From DAIODI01 sp046349255 (GTDB lineage: Bacteria; Pseudomonadota; Alphaproteobacteria; Rhizobiales; Aestuariivirgaceae): a stretch of DNA of 64,000 nt. The DNA is taken from positions 496,001-560,000 of the forward strand of contig JAXMCR010000002.1 in assembly GCA_046349255.1 (NCBI GenBank). Direction: 5' to 3'. Position numbers and translations under genes: made by a program. The notes beneath the pieces are model-generated. The model saw only the letters and a program-made list of their open reading frames with translations, had not been told where the DNA came from and ran no database searches. The number at the start of each line of letters is the position of its first letter. Position 1 is the first letter of the stretch. Positions 17,008-25,350 of this stretch are shown here, one piece after another.

Positions 17008-19098
17008 TTACGCGGCGCGTCGCAGCAGCGCGTCCACGGCGCAGACGGACCGTTCGTAGACGAACAACGGGTTGATCTCGAGTTCGGCGATTTCGTCCGC
17101 ATGCGCCTGCGCAAATGCGGCGATCGAGAGCAGCGCTTGCGCCAGCGCCGGGCGATCGACGGCCGGCCGTCCTCGGAAACCTGACAGCAGGCGCGACACC
17201 TTCAACCCGTCGAGGGCGCGGAGGATGTCGTCTGCGGTCGAAGGCAGCAGCAGCGTCGCGGCGTCGCCCACGAGTTCAACGAGAATTCCGCCGGAGCCGA
17301 GCGTCATCGCGAGCCCGAACTGCGCATCGCGGCGGATGCCGACCAGCAATTCGGCGAGCGGCGCCGGCTGCATCCTCTCGACGAGAAACCGGTCCGTGAC
17401 GGCGGCGGGCTTCACCTTCGCCACGCGGGCGCGCATCGTCTCGACCGCGGCCTTCACCTCGCCCGCCGAGCGCAGGTTCAACGCCACCGCACCGGCCTCC
17501 GTTTTGTGCGCGAGGTCGGGGCTCATCATCTTCAGCGCGACCGGGAACCCCAGCGATTCCGCCGTCGTCGCTGCGCACGATCCTTCCGCCAAGCGGCCCT
17601 CGGGGACCGGAACCCCGGCAGCTCGCAGCAGCGCCTTGCCATCGGCCTCCGTCAGGACGCCACCCGCCGAAGCACTGCGTACACGGATGAGCTTCGCGGG
17701 CCGCGCATGCCGGATGCGGTCGCGCGCGGCGCTCCAGCGCACCGCGCCGGAGACCGCGCCGAGCGCTTCGCTCAGGCCCTGCATCGGCGCGATGCCGCGG
17801 GCGAGGAAATGGTCGCGTGTGCGCTGGTCGAAGTTCTCGTGCATCGTCGAGACGATCGCGCCCGGAACGACCGCCTTGTGCACGGCGTCGGCGAACGCGT
17901 CGCCGTCCGCCTGGTAGAACGGCTGCGACTCGTCGAGGCCGGGTGCGGGATAGTCCTGCACCAGCAGGGCGACGTCTGCGCCGTTGGCGATTGCCGCCTC
18001 GAACACCGGGCGCGTCTTGTCGCCCTGCCCCCAGATGGGGGTCGTGTAGTCGAGCGGGTTCGAGACCGTCGCGATCGCCGGCAGGAGTCCGGTCAGAACC
18101 GACCGCGTCTGATCATTCGGCGGCGGGAAGGCGAGGCCCAGACCCTCCCCGATGTCGGCGAGCATGGTGGCGCCGCCGCCCGAGCAGGTGAAGCCAGCGA
18201 CCCGGTTCCCCTTCGGCACGCCGGAGATGCACACGAACTTCAGCGTCTCGATGAGGGTCGAGGGATCGTGCACGCGGATCACGCCGGCGCGGTCGAACAG
18301 CGCGTCGTAGAGCGCGTCGTCGCCCGACAGCGATCCCGTGTGGCTCACCGTGAGCGACTGGCCGATCGCCGAAGAGCCGGTCTTCAGCGCCACGATGGGC
18401 TTGCCGGCCGTCGTCGCCTCGAGCGCGATCTCGGCGAACCGCTGCACGTCCTTCAGCCCTTCGATGTGCAGTCCGATCGCCCGCACGTCGGGCTTCTCGA
18501 CGAGCGCCTCGACCAGATCCTCGATCGTCAGCACCGCTTGGTTGCCGCACGAGATCATGTGCGTGAAGGGCGCAGAGCGCTGGCTCATCGTGAGGTCGGA
18601 TGACAACATGCCGGATTGCGTGACGATCGCCGCGCCGTAACCCGGGCACGATCCTCCGTGGGCGAACGGCCAGAGCGCGACGCGGTCGCGGTAGTTGATG
18701 ACGCCGTAGCAGTTGGGGCCGATGACGGCGAGGTCGCCGGCCGCCTCGACGAGCGCCGCCTCCGCCGCCTTGCCTTCGTCACCCGCCTCGCCGAAGCCCG
18801 CCGTGTAACACACGATGCCGCCCGCGCCGCGGTCGCGGAGCGCGCGCACCGTGTCGAGCGCCGCCGAGACCGGCACCGCGAGGAAAACCGCGTCCGGCGC
18901 GTGGGGCAGATCGTCAACGGAGGCGTAGCAGGCAAAGCCGCCCATCTCGGCGCGCTTCGGGTTCACCGGCCAGATTTTTCCGCGATAGCCGATCCGCTTC
19001 GCCTCGCCGATCGCGATCAATGCGTCGCGTCCGCCGATGAAGGCGACGTGCCGCGGCGACAGCAGGCGTTCGAGATTGGCGCGACGCTTCGGTGTCAT
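17008..19098 (-). CDS. Acyl-CoA synthetase (NDP-forming), fused alpha/beta
   Basis: 696-residue ligase of the acetyl-CoA synthetase (ADP-forming)/succinyl-CoA synthetase-like family. It has an N-terminal CoA-binding Rossmann domain ('SPRHVAFIGG', 'VIGPNCYGVIN'), a ligase domain carrying the phosphohistidine motif 'SHTGSLSGDDALYDALF', and a C-terminal ATP-grasp domain ('FPVALKMMSPDLAHKTEAGA'). It would activate a carboxylate to its CoA thioester. Its ATG overlaps the acyl-CoA dehydrogenase stop (ATGA), so it is likely the CoA ligase for the cluster's substrate, such as carnitine or gamma-butyrobetaine. Known Cai systems use an AMP-forming ligase instead, so this assignment is inference. Confidence 0.88.
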   Translation of the reverse strand: MTPKRRANLERLLSPRHVAFIGGRDALIAIGEAKRIGYRGKIWPVNPKRAEMGGFACYASVDDLPHAPDAVFLAVPVSAALDTVRALRDRGAGGIVCYTAGFGEAGDEGKAAEAALVEAAGDLAVIGPNCYGVINYRDRVALWPFAHGGSCPGYGAAIVTQSGMLSSDLTMSQRSAPFTHMISCGNQAVLTIEDLVEALVEKPDVRAIGLHIEGLKDVQRFAEIALEATTAGKPIVALKTGSSAIGQSLTVSHTGSLSGDDALYDALFDRAGVIRVHDPSTLIETLKFVCISGVPKGNRVAGFTCSGGGATMLADIGEGLGLAFPPPNDQTRSVLTGLLPAIATVSNPLDYTTPIWGQGDKTRPVFEAAIANGADVALLVQDYPAPGLDESQPFYQADGDAFADAVHKAVVPGAIVSTMHENFDQRTRDHFLARGIAPMQGLSEALGAVSGAVRWSAARDRIRHARPAKLIRVRSASAGGVLTEADGKALLRAAGVPVPEGRLAEGSCAATTAESLGFPVALKMMSPDLAHKTEAGAVALNLRSAGEVKAAVETMRARVAKVKPAAVTDRFLVERMQPAPLAELLVGIRRDAQFGLAMTLGSGGILVELVGDAATLLLPSTADDILRALDGLKVSRLLSGFRGRPAVDRPALAQALLSIAAFAQAHADEIAELEINPLFVYERSVCAVDALLRRAA

Positions 19099-20255
19099 GC
19101 ACCGAGCGGCCGCAGGATCGCGCGCGAGATGATGTGGCGCTGGATCTCGGAGGTGCCGTCCCAGATGCGCTCGAGACGCGAATCCCGCCACAGCCGCTGC
19201 ACCGGCAGTTCCTCCATCAGCCCCATGCCGCCGTAGATCTGGACGGTCGAGTCGGCCACGCGGTTCAGCATCTCGGAGCAGTAGAGCTTCACCATGGCGG
19301 CGTCGACGTCGGTCATCGCGCCGGCGTTGGCGCGGCGCACCGCGTCGTCGACCAGGAGTTCGGCGGCGCGCATCTCCACCGCCATGTCGGCGAGCTTGAA
19401 GCCGGTGCCCTGGAATTTGCCGATCGGCTGGCCGAACTGCACGCGGTTCGCCGCCCATTCGGAGGCGAGGTTGAACAGCCGCTCCGCCTTGCCGCAGCAG
19501 GAGGCGCCCACCCACACGCGGCCCATGCCGAGCCACTTGCCGGCGAGTTCAAGGCCCATGCCCTCCTCGCCCAGCACCTGGCCCGGGCCGAGCCGCACGT
19601 CGGAGAAGTTGAGGCGGAAGGTGTGGTAGCCGCGGTAGCTCACGCACTTGGTGCCGATGCCGATGTCAAAGCCCTTCTCGCCGACGTCCACCAGGAACGC
19701 CGTCACCCGCTTGCGCGATCCCCGGGCGCTTTCCTCGACGCCGGTGGCCGCGAACACGATCGCGAAGTCGGGCATCACGGGGCCTGACACGAAGTGCTTC
19801 GAGCCGTTGAGAATCCAGTCCTTGCCGTCGCGGCGCGCGTTCGACTTCATCGACATGATGTCGGAACCGGCCTCGGGTTCAGACAGCGCGAAGAGCTCGC
19901 GCTTCTCGCCCGATACGCATGGCAGCAGGTAACGGTCGACCTGGTCGCCCTCGCAGGCGAGCAGGATCTCGGTCGGTCGCGCCGCCCAGGAATGGAGCGC
20001 GTGCGAGGTCTTGCCGTACTCGCGCTCGATGATCCGCATGCCCGCATAATCGAGCCCGCCGCCGCCGACGCGTTCCGGCAGGTTCGCCGCGAACAGGCCC
20101 GCTTCCTTGGAGCGCTTCTCGATCTGCCGGCCGAGATCGATCGGCACCTCGCCGAGCTTGTCGACGAGATCCTCGTGCGGGAACATCTCCTCTTCCATGA
20201 ACCGCTTCACGGTCTGAAGGAGCATCTCGTGTTCGTGCGACATGGGCGGGTTCAC
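19095..20255 (-). CDS. Acyl-CoA dehydrogenase (CaiA-like)
   Basis: 386-residue flavin acyl-CoA dehydrogenase. The FAD/substrate segment 'FALSEPEAGSD', 'NGSKHFVSG' and the C-terminal helix 'LWRDSRLERIWDGTSEIQR' are present. The catalytic Glu of MCAD lies in a YEGT motif; here the same place reads WDGT, an Asp. The GTG start at 20255 has AAGGAG eight bases upstream; ATG 20243 is the alternative. In this carnitine-type cluster it may oxidise gamma-butyrobetainyl-CoA to crotonobetainyl-CoA, or do the reverse as CaiA. Electrons would go to ETF, whose oxidoreductase is encoded at 58875. Confidence 0.9.
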   Translation of the reverse strand: MNPPMSHEHEMLLQTVKRFMEEEMFPHEDLVDKLGEVPIDLGRQIEKRSKEAGLFAANLPERVGGGGLDYAGMRIIEREYGKTSHALHSWAARPTEILLACEGDQVDRYLLPCVSGEKRELFALSEPEAGSDIMSMKSNARRDGKDWILNGSKHFVSGPVMPDFAIVFAATGVEESARGSRKRVTAFLVDVGEKGFDIGIGTKCVSYRGYHTFRLNFSDVRLGPGQVLGEEGMGLELAGKWLGMGRVWVGASCCGKAERLFNLASEWAANRVQFGQPIGKFQGTGFKLADMAVEMRAAELLVDDAVRRANAGAMTDVDAAMVKLYCSEMLNRVADSTVQIYGGMGLMEELPVQRLWRDSRLERIWDGTSEIQRHIISRAILRPLGA

Positions 20256-20277
20256 GGGGCTTACTCCTTGGAACGCA

Positions 20278-21078
20278 TCAGGCGGAGGGTTCGGCAGCGG
20301 ACTGGCGGCGCGAGACGAGCGCCACCAGCGCCAGCGCGACGAGGGTGAAGGCGATCAGCACCACCGCGGCGGCCGCGACGGTCGGGTCGGTGTTCTCGCG
20401 GATGCCGTTCCAGATGCGGCGCGGCAGCGTGAACACGTCGAACTTGGTGACGAACAGCGCCACCACGATCTCGTCCCACGAGAGGATGAACGCGAATACC
20501 GCCCCGGCGATGATTCCCGGGCGGATCGACGGCAGGATCACGCGCCGGAGGGTCGTTCCCATGGGCGCGCCGAGGCTGCGCGAGGCCTGCTCGAGGCGCG
20601 GGTCGAAGTTGGCGAGCGCGGCGGAGACGGTGATGATCACCATGGGCGCCGCCAGCAGCGTGTGCGCGAGGATCACGCCCGTATACGTATCGAGCAGCCC
20701 GAGCTTGACGAGGATCCGGTAGAACGCCATCGCGGAGATGATCGAGGGCACGATCAGCGGCAGGAGCAGGATCGCGCGCACCACCTCGCTCGCCTGCGAG
20801 GAGATGCGCCACAGGCCGATGGCGCCGAGCGTGCCGAGCGCGGTGGCGAGCACGGCGGACACCGCGGCGATGAGCGCGCTCTGGGCGAAGCTCGCCATCC
20901 AGTCGCCGCTCTCGAACAGATCCTCGTAGTGCTGCAGCGAGAACTCGCCGTTCGGCATCGAGAGGAAGTTGTCCGGGGTGAACGACACAGGGATCGCCAC
21001 GATCGCCGGCGCCACGAGGTAGAGCAGGATCGCCCACGTGACGATGCGCAGCCAGACAGGCGGCAGCTTCAGCGTCAT
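20278..21078 (-). CDS. ABC transporter permease, PotC type
   Basis: 266-residue inner-membrane permease with about six helices. The EAA loop is visible around 'EQASRSLGAPMGTTLRRVILP'. The ATG overlaps the stop of the preceding permease (ATGA), showing coupling. It belongs to the spermidine/putrescine and 2-aminoethylphosphonate importer group, which also includes transporters for other cationic or quaternary amines. It ends 22 bp before the GTG start of the acyl-CoA dehydrogenase. Confidence 0.92.
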   Translation of the reverse strand: MTLKLPPVWLRIVTWAILLYLVAPAIVAIPVSFTPDNFLSMPNGEFSLQHYEDLFESGDWMASFAQSALIAAVSAVLATALGTLGAIGLWRISSQASEVVRAILLLPLIVPSIISAMAFYRILVKLGLLDTYTGVILAHTLLAAPMVIITVSAALANFDPRLEQASRSLGAPMGTTLRRVILPSIRPGIIAGAVFAFILSWDEIVVALFVTKFDVFTLPRRIWNGIRENTDPTVAAAAVVLIAFTLVALALVALVSRRQSAAEPSA

Positions 21079-21923
21079 CGCCCGCCTCCCATGGCGCGCG
21101 CCAGCGGCATGAAGCGGTTGAGGATGAAGAGCAGCGCGCATACGCCCGCCAGCATCACGGTGGCGAGCATCGCTGCGATCCCCCAGCGCGGCGTCACCAG
21201 CACCTGGACGTAGATGTACTCGGCGATCATCGTGACCTTGCCGCCGCCGAGCACCGAGGGCGTGACGTAGAAGCCGAGGCTCATGATGAAGACGAGCACG
21301 GCGGCTGCGACGATGCCGGGCCGCGTCATCGGCAGGTACACGCGATAGAAGGTCTGCCACCCCGTCGCGCCGAGGCTGCGGGAGGCGTTTACCACGCGCG
21401 TGTCGAGACCCTGCATGTTGGCGAGCAGCGGCAGCACCGCGTACGGGATCATGTACTGCACCATGCCGATCAGCACGCCCGTCTCGTTGCGCATCAGCGG
21501 CAGGGGATCGCTGATGAGCCCGAGCGCCATCAGCCAGGTGTTCAGCACGCCGTTGTGGCCGAGCAGCATGATCCAGGCGAACGTGCGCACCAGCACGGAG
21601 ATCCAGAACGACAGGAGGATCACCGTCAGCATGAACTTGCGCTCGGAGGGCACGACGTGGGCGATGGTGTAGGCCACGACGTACCCGAGCAGCACGGTGA
21701 AGAGGGTGGTCAGCGCGCAGACGCGGAACGTGGTCCACAGGATGCGCACGAGCGAATCGCTCTCGTAGAGCTTTGCGTAGTTCGAAAAGCCCGGCTGCGG
21801 ATCGGTGAACGACAGCCGCAGGATGTCGAGGATCGGCCCGAGATAGAGCGCGAGCACCGCCACGAGCAGCGGGGCAACCAGCAGCCAGTACGGGTTCAGC
21901 GATTTCGACAGCGATGGCGACAC
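21075..21923 (-). CDS. ABC transporter permease, PotB type
   Basis: 282-residue permease with about six helices. The EAA loop 'NASRSLGATGWQTFYRVYLP' is clear near residues 185-205. It starts with GTG at 21923, just after the intercistronic hairpin. It forms the membrane channel with the PotC-type partner. It belongs to the same transporter as the binding protein at 21994 and the ATPase at 23183. Confidence 0.92.
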   Translation of the reverse strand: MSPSLSKSLNPYWLLVAPLLVAVLALYLGPILDILRLSFTDPQPGFSNYAKLYESDSLVRILWTTFRVCALTTLFTVLLGYVVAYTIAHVVPSERKFMLTVILLSFWISVLVRTFAWIMLLGHNGVLNTWLMALGLISDPLPLMRNETGVLIGMVQYMIPYAVLPLLANMQGLDTRVVNASRSLGATGWQTFYRVYLPMTRPGIVAAAVLVFIMSLGFYVTPSVLGGGKVTMIAEYIYVQVLVTPRWGIAAMLATVMLAGVCALLFILNRFMPLARAMGGGR

Positions 21924-21953
21924 GGCCGGATCGTCCGTTGACGGAAGGAAGTA

Positions 21954-21983
21954 GAGGCCCGCGCGAGGCGGCGCGCGGGCCTC
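21954..21983 (-). promoter_or_regulatory. Strong intercistronic hairpin downstream of solute-binding protein gene
   Basis: A perfect 12-bp stem, GAGGCCCGCGCG at 21954-21965 and its complement at 21972-21983, encloses a 6-nt loop. It lies between the binding-protein stop (21994) and the permease start (21923). No T-run follows, so partial attenuation or mRNA 3'-end protection is more likely than full termination. The same arrangement occurs at 361-385 in the other ABC operon. Confidence 0.65.
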
Positions 21984-21993
21984 CGTTGGGAGG

Positions 21994-23094
21994 TCAGCCG
22001 ATCGCGTCCATGTAGGCGCTCACGGCGTCGCCGCCCTTCTCTGCCCACCACTTCGAATCGCAGAACAGCACCTTCTTGATGTTCTCCTTCGAGGTGATGG
22101 CGTACGGCGCGAACTCCTTCGGGATCTTGGCGAAGGCTTCGGGGTTCGCCGGCGTGAAGCCGTTGCAGTCGAGCAGCTTGAGCTGCGCCTTCACGGTCTG
22201 CGCCTCTGCGATGAAGTTCATCGCCTCCTTCCCGGCCGGGTTGCCCTTCGGCACGATCCAGGCGCCCGGCATGGCGATCGCCTGGTTCATGACGAGCTTG
22301 AAGCGGCCCTTGGTGTCGTGCTCGATGTTCTTGCCGCGGTTCTGGAAGATCTGGCCCATCACGATCTCGCCGTTCTGCATCTGCTGGGCGACGTCGGCGG
22401 GCGAGCCCCAGTAGAGGCTGTCGTCCTTGATCGACTTGATCTTGGCGATGGCGCGCGGCACGTCGCACGGGTAGACGTCCTTCATCGCCACGCCGTCCGC
22501 CATCAGCGCGCCTTCGATCGCGCCGTTGCCGTACTTGTAAAGCGAGCGCTTGCCGGGGAACTTCTTGGTGTCGAAGAAATCGGCCCAGTCCTTCGGCGGG
22601 TTCGCGCCGAACGCCTTCGTGTCGTACATGAACGCGTAGCCGTAGAACACGACCGAGACGCCGTACTCGAGCGCGAAGCCATCGAGCACGCGCGACTTCT
22701 GCACCACCGAGTAGTCGATCGGCTCGAGAATGCCCTGCGGTCCGAGCGCGATCGAGTCGAACAGATCGGCGTCGCACACGTCGGCGGTCACCTTGCCGGA
22801 CTGCACCATCTCCTTGATCTTGCCCTGGAGCGGGCCGGAGGTGTCGAACTTCAGCGGGAAGCCGGTCTTCGCCGTGAACGGCTTGCCGACCGCGTCGGCA
22901 TGGCACTTCTCGGCCTGGCCGCCCCAGTTCCACAGCACGATCTCCTTGGCGGCGGCGTGGGCGTCGCTGATCTTCACGAGGTGCGGCAGCACGCCGGCAG
23001 CCGCGACCAGCGCAAGGAAGTCGCGCCGGCGCATGCCGCCCGCACGGAACAGGTGCGCGGCGTCTTTCAGCTTGTTCATCGCAGTGTCCTTCAT
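21994..23094 (-). CDS. ABC transporter substrate-binding protein, PotD/F-like (Tat signal)
   Basis: 366-residue periplasmic binding protein. The leader contains 'MRRRDFLALVAAAGVLP', a twin-arginine signal, so it is probably exported folded. The mature protein begins 'KEIVLWNWGGQAEKCHADAV', typical of spermidine/putrescine-type binding proteins. ATG 23094 has GGAGG eight bases upstream; a second in-frame ATG lies five codons later. The gene neighbourhood (BKACE, carnitine dehydrogenase-like, CaiD-like) points to carnitine, crotonobetaine or gamma-butyrobetaine as ligand. Confidence 0.9.
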   Translation of the reverse strand: MKDTAMNKLKDAAHLFRAGGMRRRDFLALVAAAGVLPHLVKISDAHAAAKEIVLWNWGGQAEKCHADAVGKPFTAKTGFPLKFDTSGPLQGKIKEMVQSGKVTADVCDADLFDSIALGPQGILEPIDYSVVQKSRVLDGFALEYGVSVVFYGYAFMYDTKAFGANPPKDWADFFDTKKFPGKRSLYKYGNGAIEGALMADGVAMKDVYPCDVPRAIAKIKSIKDDSLYWGSPADVAQQMQNGEIVMGQIFQNRGKNIEHDTKGRFKLVMNQAIAMPGAWIVPKGNPAGKEAMNFIAEAQTVKAQLKLLDCNGFTPANPEAFAKIPKEFAPYAITSKENIKKVLFCDSKWWAEKGGDAVSAYMDAIG

Positions 23095-23182
23095 CGGAAG
23101 TTCCTCCAGTGGATGCCCTTGCGCGGGGCGTGGGTTCAGGCTCGTGTTCTCGCTTCGCCCGGAGTTCTGCCGCTCCGGTTCT

Positions 23183-24316
23183 TCAAGGCCGTGTGACGAT
23201 CACGGCGGCCTCCTCGGGCCAGCCGAGTTCGACGGTTTGTCCGATCTCGAGGTACCGCCGATTGCGCCAGGCGTCGCTCTTCACCGTGAGGAGCCCCGCC
23301 GCGCCCGCATCGACCACCAGTTCCACCTCGGGGCCGTAGAAGGTGAGGCGCGCAATCGTCCCCTCGATCCGGTTTACGTCGCCGTGGCGCGCCTGGCCGC
23401 GCACCAGCGCGATGCGCTCCGGCCGCAGCGCCAGCGTCACGGCTTCGCCCGTCTGCCGCTCGCGGCCGTCCGTGTGCTGACGGAGCTTCAGGTCGCCCAC
23501 GCCGATCACGAAGGTCCCGCCCTCGCGGCCGAGGTACGTGCCGTCGATGAAGTTGCTCTTGCCGAGGAAGTCCGCCGCGAACGCGGTCGTCGGGTGCTCG
23601 TAGAGTTCTTCCGGCGAGCCCAGCTGCACGATGCGCCCGCGATTCATGATCGCGATGCGGTCGGACATCGACAGCGCTTCTTCCTGGTCGTGCGTCACGT
23701 AGATGAAGGTGGTGCCCGTCTTGAGGTGCAGGTCCTTGAGCTGCGCCTGCACGTCGACGCGCAGTTTCCGGTCGAGCGCGCCGAGCGGTTCGTCGAGGAG
23801 CAGGAGCCGCGGCCCGAAGGCGAGCGCGCGGGCGAGCGCCACGCGCTGCTGCTGGCCGCCGGAGAGCTGCGCCGGATAGCGGTCGGCAAACGCCGTCAGC
23901 TGCACGAGGTCGAGCATCTCGGCGACGCGGGCTGCAATCGCCTCGCGCGGCTGCTTTCTGACCTCGAGCGGGTAGGCGATGTTGCCCGCAACCGTCATGT
24001 GCGGGAACAGCGCATAGCCCTGGAACACCATGCCGAAGTCGCGCTTCTCCGGCGGCAGCGCCGTGATCGGCTTGTCGCCGAGGCGAATCTCGCCGCCCGT
24101 CGGATCGACGAAGCCCGCGATCATCATCAGGAGCGTCGTCTTGCCGGACCCCGAGGGGCCGAGCAGTGTCAGGAATTCGCCGGGCTTCACGGTGAGGTCG
24201 ACCTGGTCGACCGCCTGGAAGTTTCCGAACGCCTTCGACACCGAGCGCAGCGCCAGGCCGCCGGCTGCGGTCCCGTCCAGGCTGGAGTGTCGTCCCGTCC
24301 TGGCGAAGGCGTTCAT
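23183..24316 (-). CDS. ABC transporter ATPase, PotA type
   Basis: 377-residue ATPase. Walker A GPSGSGKTT, Q-loop 'MVFQGYALFPHM', signature LSGGQQQRVALARA, Walker B 'LLLLDEPLGALD' and H-loop 'YVTHDQEEAL' are intact, and a C-terminal TOBE domain follows. It powers the PotBC-type permease pair downstream. It is transcribed after the BKACE gene with a 27-bp gap. The N-terminal 20 residues before the ATPase fold are not conserved, so a slightly later start is possible. Confidence 0.93.
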   Translation of the reverse strand: MNAFARTGRHSSLDGTAAGGLALRSVSKAFGNFQAVDQVDLTVKPGEFLTLLGPSGSGKTTLLMMIAGFVDPTGGEIRLGDKPITALPPEKRDFGMVFQGYALFPHMTVAGNIAYPLEVRKQPREAIAARVAEMLDLVQLTAFADRYPAQLSGGQQQRVALARALAFGPRLLLLDEPLGALDRKLRVDVQAQLKDLHLKTGTTFIYVTHDQEEALSMSDRIAIMNRGRIVQLGSPEELYEHPTTAFAADFLGKSNFIDGTYLGREGGTFVIGVGDLKLRQHTDGRERQTGEAVTLALRPERIALVRGQARHGDVNRIEGTIARLTFYGPEVELVVDAGAAGLLTVKSDAWRNRRYLEIGQTVELGWPEEAAVIVTRP

Positions 24317-24343
24317 GGGCGTTGCGTCACCTCTCCCCGGAGA

Positions 24344-25231
24344 TCACGAGACCTTGTTGAGCTTCAGGCGTTGTCGCGCTTCGGCCGGCGTCAGCACGCG
24401 CGCGCCCATGCGCTCGATGATCTCAACGACTCGCTCGACGAGCTGGCCGTTGGTGGCGAGCACGCCGCGGTCGAGGTAGATGTTGTCCTCGAGGCCGACG
24501 CGGACGTTCCCGCCCATCGCCACTGCCGCCGCGGCCATCGGCATCTGCATGCGCGAAATGCCGAAGCTCGCCCAGCTCGCGCCCGACGGCAGCTGGTCCT
24601 TCATCGCCTTCATGTTGTCGACGGACTGGTCGGCGCCCCACGGGATGCCGAGGCAGATCTGGAACATCGGCGGCTGCTCGATCAGCCCTTCCGCGATGAG
24701 CTGCTTCGCCAGCCGGATGTGGCCGAGGTCGAACACCTCGAGCTCCGGCTTCACGCCCCATTCCCTGATCAGCGCCGCCATCCGGCGCAGGTACGGCGGC
24801 GTCGACATGTAGACGTAGTTGCCGTCGCCGAAATTCATCGAGCCGCAGTCGAGGCTGCAGATTTCGGGACGCAGCATCTCGACGTGGCGCAGCCGCTCCT
24901 CGGGCCCGATCATGTCGGTGCCGGGGCCGGGCTTGCAGGGATCGTCCTCGGAAATCATCCAGTCGCCGCCCATGCCGGCGGTCAGGTTGATCACGACGTC
25001 GGTGTTCGACGAGCGCACCCGGTCGACCGCTTCCTTGAACAGCATGGGGTCGCGCGAGCCCTTGCCCGTCTTCGGGTCGCGGACGTGGAGGTGCGCCGCG
25101 GTCGCGCCCGCCTTCGCCGCCTCGATCGCGGCGTTGGCGATCTGTTCGGGCGTCACGGGCACACCAGGATGGCGGCCCACCGTGTCGCCGGCGCCGGTCA
25201 CGGCGCAGGTAACGATCACCTCGAAGTTCAC
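24344..25231 (-). CDS. BKACE family beta-keto acid cleavage enzyme (3-dehydrocarnitine cleavage likely)
   Basis: 295-residue TIM-barrel enzyme of the DUF849/3-keto-5-aminohexanoate cleavage family. The zinc-binding HLHVRD motif is at about residues 48-53, and the downstream 'VINLTAGMGG' segment fits the family. These enzymes condense a beta-keto acid with acetyl-CoA, giving acetoacetate plus a new CoA ester. In carnitine degradation they turn 3-dehydrocarnitine into betainyl-CoA and acetoacetate, and the adjacent dehydrogenase supports that substrate. It starts with GTG and is divergent from the AraC-type regulator. Confidence 0.9.
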   Translation of the reverse strand: MNFEVIVTCAVTGAGDTVGRHPGVPVTPEQIANAAIEAAKAGATAAHLHVRDPKTGKGSRDPMLFKEAVDRVRSSNTDVVINLTAGMGGDWMISEDDPCKPGPGTDMIGPEERLRHVEMLRPEICSLDCGSMNFGDGNYVYMSTPPYLRRMAALIREWGVKPELEVFDLGHIRLAKQLIAEGLIEQPPMFQICLGIPWGADQSVDNMKAMKDQLPSGASWASFGISRMQMPMAAAAVAMGGNVRVGLEDNIYLDRGVLATNGQLVERVVEIIERMGARVLTPAEARQRLKLNKVS

Positions 25232-25284
25232 GTGTGCGTTTCCTCGTGCAGACTTGTTATGCGCGAAATGATGGCGCGAACGTA

Positions 25285-25316
25285 CGCCACCGTTATAAGA
25301 TTATCGCCACGTTTAT
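25285..25316. promoter_or_regulatory. Direct repeats, candidate AraC-type operator
   Basis: CGCCACCGTTAT at 25285-25296 and CGCCACGTTTAT at 25305-25316 are near-identical direct repeats with a 20-bp period, about two helical turns. That spacing on one DNA face is typical for AraC-family half-sites. A second pair, GCGCGAA at 25261 and 25274, lies just to the left. All are in the 119-bp divergent region between the BKACE and regulator genes. The binding role is inferred. Confidence 0.5.
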
Positions 25317-25350
25317 TGGATTCCCGACGAACGGCGGTCACGGTCCTGCA

